From NCBI GenBank assembly GCA_963793295.1, contig CAWBZX010000024.1:62001-126000 (forward strand): 64,000 nucleotides of DNA, written 5' to 3'. The position numbers were made by a program, and so were the translations under genes. Source of the DNA: JAHDHW01 sp963793295. Lineage in GTDB: Bacteria; Bacteroidota; Bacteroidia; Chitinophagales; Saprospiraceae. The first letter of the stretch is position 1; each line of letters starts with the position of its first letter. This document shows, piece by piece, positions 9,609 through 17,849 of this stretch. Below the pieces are notes generated by a model. The model saw nothing but the letters and a program-made list of their open reading frames with translations, was not told the origin of the DNA and did no database searches.

Positions 9609-9633
9609 AAGAAGCTGCAGCCAGGATTTTAAA

Positions 9634-9681
9634 AAATAAAGAACGGCAATAAACTCATGAGTTTATTGCCGTTCTTTATTT
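9634..9681. terminator. Bidirectional terminator, perfect 24-bp palindrome
   Basis: Bases 9634-9657 and 9658-9681 are perfect inverse complements with no unpaired spacer (core AACGGCAATAAACTCA and its complement). It lies between the convergent C1B peptidase and acyl-CoA dehydrogenase genes, with A-rich and T-rich flanks suited to termination in both directions. Confidence 0.85.
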
Positions 9682-9702
9682 AGGGGGTTTAAAGAGAGAT
9701 TT

Positions 9703-10845
9703 TTAATCTTTCAGCACTTCTCTTGCGATAACTATTTTCTGGATTTCGGAGGTGCCTTCACCAATCGTGCAAAGTTTTGCGTCACGGTAGAATTTTTCAA
9801 CAGGATAATCTTTAGTATAACCATAACCACCGTGAATCTGAACCGCATCAGTAGCGACTTCTACTGCAACTTCTGAAGCATAATATTTTGCCATCGCAGC
9901 CTCCTTTGTCATTTTCATGCCTTTGTTTTTCATGTCACCGGCTTGACGCGTCAACAATTCAGCAGCTTGAATTTTAGTAGCCATGTCCGCCAATTTAAAG
10001 CTTATGCCTTGAAAGCTAGCGATAGGTTTTCCGAACTGATGGCGTTCTTTTGCATATTTTACGGATGCTTCATAAGCTCCCTTTGCGATTCCAAGGGAAA
10101 GAGATGCAATCGATATACGACCGCCATCCAAGACTTTCATGGATTGAACAAAGCCATCTCCTTCAGCACCTAATATTTGACTTTTGTGTACCCTGCAATT
10201 GTCAAAGATCATTTCTGCTGTTTCTGAAGCACGCATACCCAGTTTGTTTTCTTTTTTACCTGCAGCAAAACCTGGCGTTCCTCTTTCAACAACAAAAGCA
10301 GTCATACCATGACTATCCAATAATTCACCAGTGCGCACTATCACAACGGCTACATTGCCTGATTTGCCATGCGTGATCCAGTTTTTAGCGCCATTGATGA
10401 CATAATAATCACCATCTTTTTCAGCTACACACTTCATGCGCCCAGCATCACTTCCTGTATTAGGTTCGGTAAGTCCCCAGGCACCGATCCATTCTCCGGT
10501 AGCAAGTTTTGGGAGATATTTAGCTTTTTGTTCGTCATTGGCAAAAGCCATAATATGTCCGGTACAAAGAGAATTGTGCGCTGCAACAGAAAGCCCAATT
10601 GAACCACAAACTTTTGCGATTTCCTCGATAACCGTAATATACTCCTGATACCCGTGGCCAGAACCTCCGTATTCTTCAGGTACTAATACGCCAAGAAATC
10701 CATGTTTCCCCAAACGATGCATTAAGTCGATTGGAAAATGTTGGACTTCGTCCCATTCCATGACATGAGGTCGTATGTATTGCTCTGCAAAATCACGAGC
10801 ACTTTCTTTAATGATTTGGAGATTTTCGACTGAGGTTAGGTTCAT
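9703..10845 (-). CDS. Acyl-CoA dehydrogenase
   Basis: A 380-residue FAD enzyme of the short/branched-chain acyl-CoA dehydrogenase group, which introduces the alpha-beta double bond in beta-oxidation or branched amino acid breakdown and passes electrons to ETF. Visible signatures are WGLTEPNTGSDA (FAD/substrate binding), the GRISIASLSLGIA stretch, and the C-terminal QIHGGYGYTKDYPVEKFYRD motif. The catalytic base is Glu363 in IGEGTSEIQK, the usual position for this group. It is a single gene with a terminator palindrome behind it. Two matches to the TAnnTTTG -7 box lie upstream on the minus strand (10925-10932 and 10933-10940). The exact chain-length preference cannot be read from sequence. Confidence 0.95.
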   Translation of the reverse strand: MNLTSVENLQIIKESARDFAEQYIRPHVMEWDEVQHFPIDLMHRLGKHGFLGVLVPEEYGGSGHGYQEYITVIEEIAKVCGSIGLSVAAHNSLCTGHIMAFANDEQKAKYLPKLATGEWIGAWGLTEPNTGSDAGRMKCVAEKDGDYYVINGAKNWITHGKSGNVAVVIVRTGELLDSHGMTAFVVERGTPGFAAGKKENKLGMRASETAEMIFDNCRVHKSQILGAEGDGFVQSMKVLDGGRISIASLSLGIAKGAYEASVKYAKERHQFGKPIASFQGISFKLADMATKIQAAELLTRQAGDMKNKGMKMTKEAAMAKYYASEVAVEVATDAVQIHGGYGYTKDYPVEKFYRDAKLCTIGEGTSEIQKIVIAREVLKD

Positions 10846-11313
10846 TAATCTTGATTTTATTGGTTTACTGGTCCTAAGTTATAAAATATTAAATTTATTG
10901 GTTTTCCAAGAAAAAAAATGTGCACAAATATACAAAATTATAATTGATGAGATTTTTAATAAAACACAATTTTGATAGGAGAGTTCATGTAAAACAGCAA
11001 TTATATTTCGTCCAATCACCTTATCAAAATATCGCTTGTTTTTCTTGAAAATCTCGTACTTGACCGGTAATTATATTTAACTGAAATTTGTGTCTGAATT
11101 AGTTAAAATAGCTGAAAACGTTAAGTTATTTGACTTTCAAAATCTAATATCAATTTAATTTGTACGTTAATTTTATTATTTAGTTTGTTAATCTGAAAAA
11201 AGAGTAAATCTGTCGATAAATAAACTCACGATGCGTTTTTTTTGAATTTATTTCGTCTTTATGTTGAAAAGACTTGTTAACCCAAATGACCTAATAATTT
11301 AAGTTGAAATACT
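10846..11313. other. 468-base intergenic region
   Basis: An AT-rich divergent spacer between the acyl-CoA dehydrogenase gene and the first CotH-like gene. On the minus strand it has two overlapping TAnnTTTG -7 box matches at 10925-10940 for the dehydrogenase. I see no coding potential, long repeat or RNA fold; the length allows regulated promoters for both flanking genes. Confidence 0.5.
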
Positions 11314-12408
11314 ATGAAATTAATATCCTTTAAAAAATATTTGATTACAACTTTTTATTTTCTTTTCCTGGTTTCATTTTTACCTGCTCAGGATAGTTTT
11401 ACGACTTCTGATGTAAAGCTTGTTACTTCTGTTTTAGCAGAAAGCCCAAAAAGTATTTTTGATGAACTGGAAGAAGAAGATCAACTTAAGATTACGCTCG
11501 AATCAGATTTCACAAAACTGGTTGAAGAGAAAAATGAAGACGAGTATCAACCCGCAATGATGTCATATGTCAATGACGAAGGAGACTTAGTTCAATCAGT
11601 TCTTAAAATCAAAGCACGCGGTAAATTTCGACGAAGAATTTGTGATTTTCCTCCTTTAAAGCTAAAATTTGATGAGGATGACCTTGCAAAAACTGGCTTT
11701 AGTCCATCTTATAAATCATTTAAGTTGGTCACACATTGCCTTGATTCTGAGGAAGAAATGCAAAATGCAATTAAAGAGTATTTGGTTTATAAGCTTTACA
11801 ATCAACTAACGCCGCAAAGTTTTGAAGTGAAATTGGTGGAAATAACCTATGTGGATTCTTCCATTGAGAAAGAGGAGGAACCAACAGTTCGTTATGGGTT
11901 TCTGATCGAAAATACTAAGGAAATGTCTGATCGATTGGGTGGAGATGAAATTGAACAATACAATTTAGATCTTAATGTTTTGGATGTACAAGACCGTCAG
12001 CTTTTTAGCATGTTTCAATTTATGGTTGGAAATACAGATTGGAAAACCAAGGTTATGCACAACATCAAAATCGTCAAATCTGATGATGATAGTGAGATAA
12101 TGATGGTTCCTTACGATTTTGATTTTGCCGGCCTTGTAAATACTTCTTATGCAAAACCCAATCCCGATTATAAGCAACAGTCTGTTCGTCAGCGAATTTA
12201 TATGGATAAAGTGAACAGCCTTGAAGAACTCAGTGATATTATTCGATATTTTAAGAAACAAAAAGAAGGACTCTTTGATATTATTAAAAATACGGATGAG
12301 TTGAGTAAGAAAAATAAAAGAGACGCTTTACAATATTTAAAGTCATTCTATAGTATTCTGGATGATCCTGAGCAATCTCGCCTTGCCTTTATGAGTGAGA
12401 GTTTATGA
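11314..12408 (+). CDS. Secreted CotH-kinase-like protein, copy 1
   Basis: A 364-residue exported protein with a signal peptide ending FLPAQ. I do not recognise a named family with certainty. The order of motifs resembles the CotH kinase fold: KARGKFRRRICDFPPLKLKF (about 97-116) like the CotH basic strand motif, a helix MFQFMVGNTDW with HNIKI behind it, and VPYDFDFAG, a possible metal-binding DxD like that of CotH. CotH proteins are atypical protein kinases acting on secreted proteins. The next gene (58 bases downstream) is a clear paralogue, sharing the RGK-R-ICD-PP, MFQ-M--NTDW-----HNIK and VPYDFD--GLVN segments. The pair probably forms an operon. The fold assignment is an inference from motif order and needs profile comparison. 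Confidence 0.7.
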   Translation: MKLISFKKYLITTFYFLFLVSFLPAQDSFTTSDVKLVTSVLAESPKSIFDELEEEDQLKITLESDFTKLVEEKNEDEYQPAMMSYVNDEGDLVQSVLKIKARGKFRRRICDFPPLKLKFDEDDLAKTGFSPSYKSFKLVTHCLDSEEEMQNAIKEYLVYKLYNQLTPQSFEVKLVEITYVDSSIEKEEEPTVRYGFLIENTKEMSDRLGGDEIEQYNLDLNVLDVQDRQLFSMFQFMVGNTDWKTKVMHNIKIVKSDDDSEIMMVPYDFDFAGLVNTSYAKPNPDYKQQSVRQRIYMDKVNSLEELSDIIRYFKKQKEGLFDIIKNTDELSKKNKRDALQYLKSFYSILDDPEQSRLAFMSESL

Positions 12409-12466
12409 TAATTACAGATGATTGACTAAATTTATTTTTTGCAATCATCTGTAACTAACCAGCTTT

Positions 12467-13549
12467 ATGAAAAGACTTTTCCCCCTGTTCCTTTTTTTCC
12501 TTTTCCTTCCCCCTTTTTTATTAGCACAATCTGATTCTCTTGACCCTTCAGGTAGCCTGGCTATAAAGCAAAAAAAGGATAAGAAGATCACTCTATTTGA
12601 GTTTCTTTCAGAAGATCCTGATATCACAAAGGTTACTTTGATTACAGATATGGATAGTTTGATTGAAAATAAATTCAGGGATATAGAAATTTCTTCTACC
12701 TATTCATATGTTGTTGATGGAAAGGAATATAACTGGGATGTAAAAGTGTCTCCTCGAGGAAAATCCCGTAAAATGATTTGCGACTTACCTCCTTTTTTAT
12801 TGAATTTTTCGAAAGAAGATTTAAAAAAAGAAGGTTTGAAAAAACATGACAAACTGAAGTTGGTCAATTATTGTAAGGAGGGTAAAAAGTACGAATACTA
12901 TCTTTTAAGGGAATATTTGATTTATAAAATGTATAATTTAATTACGGAGAATAGCTTCAATGTGAAGTTGATTCATTTATCCTATGTGGATGCTGAAAAT
13001 GATATTGAACCGACTACAAAATATTCCTTTTTGATTGAAGACATAGACGAAATGGCATCTCGTCTGAAAGCAAAAGAGATTAATACTTATCAAATGCCAA
13101 CAGACTCTTGTAGTAGTTTTGACTATGATGTGTTATGTATGTTTCAATATATGATAAGCAATACGGATTGGAATTTAGGGTTATTGCACAATATTAAATT
13201 GATGGAAGAAAAGAAAACAGGAGCTATTATTCCTGTCCCATATGACTTTGATTATTCGGGACTTGTCAATGCAGATTATTCAGTGCCCAATCCAGATTAT
13301 CCGCAATACACAACAAGACATCGGATATTTATTGGCGAAATTTCTTCGGATGAAGAAATAGAAAAAGTAACTAAGGTTTTTAAGGAAAAGGAGAAGGAAA
13401 TATTTGCGTTAATCAATGGTTTTGAATTGCTGGATAAAAGCTGGAGAAAGGATATGACCCGGTATATTAAAAAATTTTACAAAGATATTTACAAAACTAA
13501 GCGATTGAAGCGTAATTTTTTAGGGAACCAAAAAGATTATAGAAAGTAA
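12467..13549 (+). CDS. Secreted CotH-kinase-like protein, copy 2
   Basis: A 360-residue paralogue of the preceding gene, with a very hydrophobic signal peptide (LFLFFLFLPPFLLAQ). It keeps the same core: SPRGKSRKMICDLPPF, MFQYMISNTDWNLG with LLHNIKL, and PVPYDFDYSGLVNADY followed by PNPDYPQYTTRHRI. The two proteins differ most in the N-terminal 90 residues and the acidic linker, so the conserved part marks the functional core. It probably works outside the cytoplasm beside copy 1; substrate unknown. The gene ends 13 bases before the convergent rarA stop. Related Bacteroidota proteins are usually left as hypothetical. Confidence 0.7.
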   Translation: MKRLFPLFLFFLFLPPFLLAQSDSLDPSGSLAIKQKKDKKITLFEFLSEDPDITKVTLITDMDSLIENKFRDIEISSTYSYVVDGKEYNWDVKVSPRGKSRKMICDLPPFLLNFSKEDLKKEGLKKHDKLKLVNYCKEGKKYEYYLLREYLIYKMYNLITENSFNVKLIHLSYVDAENDIEPTTKYSFLIEDIDEMASRLKAKEINTYQMPTDSCSSFDYDVLCMFQYMISNTDWNLGLLHNIKLMEEKKTGAIIPVPYDFDYSGLVNADYSVPNPDYPQYTTRHRIFIGEISSDEEIEKVTKVFKEKEKEIFALINGFELLDKSWRKDMTRYIKKFYKDIYKTKRLKRNFLGNQKDYRK

Positions 13550-13562
13550 CAATAATCGAGGG

Positions 13563-14840
13563 TCAATATCCGTATTTATTTTTCCAGTTTTCTTTTAAAT
13601 ATTTTCGAATACGCTCTTCCGAGGCATTCGCTGAAGGATCAAAAAATTTGGTATTGGCAATTTCATCAGGCAAAAATTCCATATCCACAAAGTTGTTGTC
13701 AAAATCGTGCGCATATTTATAGTTTTTACCGTAATCCAAGTCTTTCATCAGGTTTGTTGGAGCATTTCGAATCGCTAATGGAACGGGTAGATTTCCGGTT
13801 TTCTGAACAACTGCCTGGGCCTTTTTTATCGCCAGATAGGAAGAATTGCTTTTTGGCGATGTAGCCAGGTAAATAGCTGCTTGCGAGAGAATAATTCTTG
13901 CCTCGGGCAAACCAATTGCTTGTATCGCCTGGAACGCTGTGGTTGTCATGAGCAAAGCATTTGGATTAGCCAAACCAATATCTTCCGAAGCGGAAATCAT
14001 CAACCTGCGCGCTATAAACTTGATATCCTCTCCGCCTTCTATCATACGGGCCAACCAGTAAACTGCGGCATTTGGATCACTGCCACGTATGGATTTAATT
14101 AGCGCAGAAGCAATGTCATAATGTTGCTCTCCTCCTTTATCGTAGATGGCAATATTCTGCTGAATAAGGTCTATCACCAAATCGTTTGTGATAATAATTT
14201 TGTTTTTTTCTGATGGATGATTCGATATAAGTTCGAGAATATTGTAAAGTTTTCTGGCGTCTCCTCCTGAGTATTGCAACAAGGCTTCATGCTCTTTGAC
14301 TTCAATTGGTTTTTCTTTTAAATATTCATCCTTTTTTAAAGCGATATCGACAAGTTGTATGAGTTCCTCTTTGGTCAGATGTTTTAAAACATAAACCTGA
14401 CAACGGGAAAGTAAAGCAGAAATGACTTCAAAGGAAGGATTTTCGGTGGTTGCACCGATTAAAGTAATTATTCCTTTTTCGACTGCTCCCAGCAAAGAGT
14501 CTTGTTGAGACTTACTGAAGCGATGAATTTCGTCGATAAAAAGTATTGGATTTGGTTTGTTAAAAAATTGCTGACTTTTTGCTTTCTCGATGGTGTCCCG
14601 AATGTCTTTTACTCCAGAATTGATAGCACTCAACGAATGAAAAGGCCTTTTCAATTGATGAGCAATAATGCTGGCAAGCGTTGTTTTTCCAACTCCCGGT
14701 GGCCCCCACAAAATAAAGGAAGGAATATTACCCGACTCGATCGCGAGACGCAAGACAGCTCCTTTTCCCACTAAATGCTGCTGCCCGATATAGGCCTCCA
14801 AAGAGTTTGGACGTAATCTTTCAGCAAGAGGTCTACTCAT
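13563..14840 (-). CDS. rarA: Replication-associated recombination protein A (RarA/MgsA)
   Basis: A 425-residue AAA+ ATPase of the clamp-loader-like RarA/MgsA/WRNIP1 family, which acts at stalled replication forks. Visible motifs are the N-terminal PLAERLRP and IGQQHLVG, the Walker A GPPGVGKT (46-53), the Walker B ILFIDEIHRF (99-108) and the sensor 1 TTENPSFE (131-138). The C-terminal MgsA domain follows, with the SIRGSDPNAAVYWLARMIEGGED motif region and a tail containing LPDEIANTKFF. Length is normal. Transcription runs leftward from a likely promoter at 14858-14865. Confidence 0.97.
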   Translation of the reverse strand: MSRPLAERLRPNSLEAYIGQQHLVGKGAVLRLAIESGNIPSFILWGPPGVGKTTLASIIAHQLKRPFHSLSAINSGVKDIRDTIEKAKSQQFFNKPNPILFIDEIHRFSKSQQDSLLGAVEKGIITLIGATTENPSFEVISALLSRCQVYVLKHLTKEELIQLVDIALKKDEYLKEKPIEVKEHEALLQYSGGDARKLYNILELISNHPSEKNKIIITNDLVIDLIQQNIAIYDKGGEQHYDIASALIKSIRGSDPNAAVYWLARMIEGGEDIKFIARRLMISASEDIGLANPNALLMTTTAFQAIQAIGLPEARIILSQAAIYLATSPKSNSSYLAIKKAQAVVQKTGNLPVPLAIRNAPTNLMKDLDYGKNYKYAHDFDNNFVDMEFLPDEIANTKFFDPSANASEERIRKYLKENWKNKYGY

Positions 14841-14857
14841 TTTTTGTAATTTTATAA

Positions 14858-14865
14858 CAAAAATA
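14858..14865 (-). promoter_or_regulatory. Candidate Bacteroidota -7 box for rarA
   Basis: The minus strand reads TATTTTTG, an exact match to TAnnTTTG, 17 bases upstream of the rarA ATG. No clear TTG -33 element is seen. Confidence 0.4.
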
Positions 14866-14913
14866 GTGAATTAGAACTGCTAAATCTCAAATAATCGCTT
14901 TCCCAATTTGCGA

Positions 14914-14961
14914 ATAACCACATAACCACATAACCACATAACCACATAACCACATAACCAT
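14914..14961. repeat. Octanucleotide tandem repeat (ATAACCAC)n
   Basis: Five perfect copies of ATAACCAC (14914-14953) are followed by one copy with a last-base change (ATAACCAT, 14954-14961) and then decayed ATAATTAT-like sequence to about 15000. It lies between rarA and the SprB-repeat gene, about 140 bases before that gene's ATG. Such short tandem repeats can change copy number by slippage. Confidence 0.92.
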
Positions 14962-15103
14962 ATAATTATATAATCCATAAACCATAATTATTTATCACTT
15001 GACATTTTTACTTCTTATTTTTTTAAATCAACCCAACCATTTTAAAAAACTACTCGTGTATGGTTTTGAAATTAAAAACCTATTTTTCTTTAAATAACTA
15101 GCA

Positions 15104-17182
15104 ATGAAAAAAAACATTCTACTTTTTACAATGATTTTTGGTTTGACCCAGGTATGGGCAACTAATTTTGAAAATCCGGTTGATTCTGTTTGTTCAGTTA
15201 CCATTACTCAAGTTCAGGGCGGTTTATGCCTTCAGGCTAATGCTACCGGAACAGCGCCATTCAGTTACATTTGGGACAATGGAGATACTGGTCAAATACT
15301 TTGTGCCAACAACCCTAGCGGTGGAGGAGTATATTGTGTAACCATGACCGATGCAAATGGCTGTGTTGCAACCGCCTGTGGGCAATTAGACCCTAATGGA
15401 AGCAACTGCGATGTTTGGATATCACAAGATTCATTGATGAATTCAGGTATCGAACTGACTGCCCAACCTACGGGCTCTGCTCCTTTTTCATATAGTTGGA
15501 GTACCAATGAATTGACACAATCTATTACTGTAACACAACCTGGAATTTATTGCGTGACCATCACTGATGATTCCGGCTGTGAAACAAGCAGTTGTATTAC
15601 AATTGAAGAAAACAACAATACAAACTGTTGGGTTACCATCCAATCTGTACCGGCTGGAGCTTTAATTGCTGTCGCAGGTGGAACCGCACCGTATACTTAC
15701 GCCTGGAGCACCAATGAAAATACAGAGTCTATTTTACCAACTGTAACAGGATACTACTGCGTTACCATTACGGATGATACTGGTTGCGAAGCATCCGATT
15801 GTTATTTTTATTATGATGGAGGGAATAATGATACCACCTGTTACCTCACCGTGTCACAAGTGCAAGGTGGGTTGTGTTTAGAAGCAACCGGTTATGGAAC
15901 AGCACCATTTACTTTTATTTGGGAAAATGGAGATACTGGCTCAACTTATTGCCCCGGCAATCCTAATGGAGGCACTTATTGTGTAGCGATGGTGGATGCT
16001 AATGGATGCGCTTCAACGGCTTGTGGTACCTTAGGAAATGGCGGCCAGGATTCCTGTTATGTTTATATTCAGGAAACTAATTCGGGAGATTTGTATGCGA
16101 GTTCGAATCCAAATAGTGGAATACCTGTTGCTTACCTGTGGAGCACCGGCGAAACTACCCAATCCATCACTCCGGATAATGAAGGAACTTATTGTGTAAC
16201 GATAACAACTGCAACTGGCTGTACCGCAGAGGATTGTATTGATTTTGATTTCACAGGCGATATCTCAGGTTTGATTTGGATGCATGATAGCAATAACGAT
16301 TCGCTAAGCCTGAATAGCTATGGGACAGCCTATTTGATTAAATATGATCCGGTTGAAGGATCACTTACCGCAGTTAATCAAACACTTTTTCATTCCGGCG
16401 AACTTGAATTTAATAATGTTGAAGCTGGAGAGTATCTAATTAAAGTCGCATTGTCTCCCAACACCATGAGCTACGAAAACAATTTGCCAACTTATTTTGG
16501 TAACGAATTATGGTGGAATGAAGCGACAACCCTCGATGTGCAAGAAAATACTTCCTATACCATTGAAATTGAAATGGTTGAAGGCGACAACCCCGGAGGA
16601 CCTGGTTTTATAGGTGGTCTAGTGAGTGAGGGAGCCAATTTTTCAGGAGGTGATGATTCGAGAGGTGATGGCGATCCACTGGAAAATGTCTCTATGATTT
16701 TGTTGGATGAAAACGATAATCCAATCAGTTATACTTTTACAAATGTTGATGGAGAATACAAATTTGATGATTTGGCCTGGGGAACTTATAAAGTTTTTAT
16801 CGAAATCCCCGGAATCGAACAAGTGATGTATTTGGTCACCATCAGTCCTGAAAATCCATCGGTTGAAAACCTTGACTTTTTAGTTGATGATGACAGCGCA
16901 GCTACAGTAAGTATTAAAGATTTGTTGGAAGAAAATAGTGTAGAAATTTATCCAAATCCAGTAAGCGACAAATTGCATTTGCAATTGCTTGCCAAAGAAC
17001 GATCAGCAGTTATTTTCTCGTTGATGAGTGTGGATGGAAAAATCCTGTTTGAAGAATCCGTTGAACTTCAACCTGGTATTTATAGCCATAGTTTTGAGGT
17101 TAATAAATTACCTGCGGGACTTTATTTTATCAACATAATCGATGGAAAAGAAACGATATCCAGAAAAGTGATTAAAAAATAG
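15104..17182 (+). CDS. T9SS-sorted surface protein with five SprB-like repeats
   Basis: A 692-residue exported protein (signal peptide ending VWA, residue 19). Residues 27-385 hold five cysteine-rich repeats of about 65-75 residues, each with an APFSYIWDNGDT-like core and a CVT-(M/I)TDANGC-A-C end, the pattern of SprB/PKD-like repeats in Bacteroidota adhesins. A stretch with GEYKFDDLAWGTYKVFIE (about 540-600) looks like an SdrD/transthyretin-like beta domain. The C-terminus (IYPNPVSDKL to SRKVIKK) is a type A T9SS sorting domain, so the protein should be exported by T9SS and attached to the surface. Paired cysteines in each repeat suggest disulfides. It precedes an ECF sigma factor and a barrel protein. 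An adhesin or gliding-related role is inferred. Confidence 0.88.
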   Translation: MKKNILLFTMIFGLTQVWATNFENPVDSVCSVTITQVQGGLCLQANATGTAPFSYIWDNGDTGQILCANNPSGGGVYCVTMTDANGCVATACGQLDPNGSNCDVWISQDSLMNSGIELTAQPTGSAPFSYSWSTNELTQSITVTQPGIYCVTITDDSGCETSSCITIEENNNTNCWVTIQSVPAGALIAVAGGTAPYTYAWSTNENTESILPTVTGYYCVTITDDTGCEASDCYFYYDGGNNDTTCYLTVSQVQGGLCLEATGYGTAPFTFIWENGDTGSTYCPGNPNGGTYCVAMVDANGCASTACGTLGNGGQDSCYVYIQETNSGDLYASSNPNSGIPVAYLWSTGETTQSITPDNEGTYCVTITTATGCTAEDCIDFDFTGDISGLIWMHDSNNDSLSLNSYGTAYLIKYDPVEGSLTAVNQTLFHSGELEFNNVEAGEYLIKVALSPNTMSYENNLPTYFGNELWWNEATTLDVQENTSYTIEIEMVEGDNPGGPGFIGGLVSEGANFSGGDDSRGDGDPLENVSMILLDENDNPISYTFTNVDGEYKFDDLAWGTYKVFIEIPGIEQVMYLVTISPENPSVENLDFLVDDDSAATVSIKDLLEENSVEIYPNPVSDKLHLQLLAKERSAVIFSLMSVDGKILFEESVELQPGIYSHSFEVNKLPAGLYFINIIDGKETISRKVIKK

Positions 17183-17209
17183 TTTTCCCAGTTTTGATAC
17201 GAACGTAAA

Positions 17210-17254
17210 GTGAAAGGATGGTTTCGGTTTTGAAAAAAACCAACCTCCTTTCAC
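17210..17254 (+). terminator. Possible terminator after the SprB-repeat gene
   Basis: GTGAAAGGA plus TGGTTT (17210-17224) can pair with AAACCA plus TCCTTTCAC (17237-17254) with a small bulge, followed by AATTTTTG. The T-run is short, so read-through into the sigma factor gene is possible. Confidence 0.5.
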
Positions 17255-17283
17255 AATTTTTGAGATCTTGATTTTTCACACGA

Positions 17284-17847
17284 ATGAAAATTAACCAACA
17301 ACTTTTAAAAGACTGCATGAATGGTGATCGGAGAGGTCAGTTTCAGCTGTATAAAAGTTGTTTTAACCTCCTGATGGGCGTTTGTGTTCGTTATAAAAAA
17401 AGCGAAGATGAAGCTGCTTCAATCTTGAATGTTGGGTTTTTAAAAATTTTGAATAACCTTGATAAATATAGAACGGAAGCCCCTTTTGAAGCCTGGATCA
17501 GGCGAATAATGATCAACACTATTATAGACGATTTTAGAAAAAATAGAAAAGTTAAAGAATTAATTGAGCATACGGATTTTACCGATTATGAAGCATCGAT
17601 AGGTTTGATAGACTTTAATACGGCGGACCAATTGTTCGATGCAGAGCAGTTGGAAAGTTTCATCAAACAATTGCCTTCGGTCAGCCAGAAAGTCTTCAAT
17701 CTTTTTGCCATCGACGGATACTCCCACAAAGAAATTGGTGAATTACTCGGGATCACAGCCGGAACTTCCAAATGGCATCTATCATCCGGGCGTAAAAAAA
17801 TTAGGGAAATGATGCAGCAAGCAATTAATTCTACAAAAGTCATTTGA
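17284..17847 (+). CDS. ECF-type RNA polymerase sigma factor
   Basis: A 187-residue sigma-70 family protein with only regions 2 and 4. Region 2 (about 15-85) includes FLKILNNLDKYR and FEAWIRRIMINTIIDDFRK, the usual region 2.3/2.4 pattern. Region 4 (about 125-178) has LPSVSQKVFNLFAIDGYSHKEIGELLGI and the HTH end SKWHLSSGRKKIRE. It is typical of Bacteroidota ECF factors that control surface and envelope genes. Its stop is only 2 bases from the ATG of the membrane/barrel gene, so the two are co-transcribed and the partner is a likely anti-sigma factor or sensor. The SprB-repeat gene upstream and the lipoproteins downstream are candidate targets. Confidence 0.94.
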   Translation: MKINQQLLKDCMNGDRRGQFQLYKSCFNLLMGVCVRYKKSEDEAASILNVGFLKILNNLDKYRTEAPFEAWIRRIMINTIIDDFRKNRKVKELIEHTDFTDYEASIGLIDFNTADQLFDAEQLESFIKQLPSVSQKVFNLFAIDGYSHKEIGELLGITAGTSKWHLSSGRKKIREMMQQAINSTKVI

Positions 17848-17849
17848 TT

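Noticed and set aside
14914..14961. CRISPR array
   Set aside because: The unit is 8 bases with no spacers, so it is a simple tandem repeat.
17844..17847. TTG start for the barrel protein overlapping the sigma stop
   Set aside because: ATG at 17850, two bases after the stop, gives a better start.
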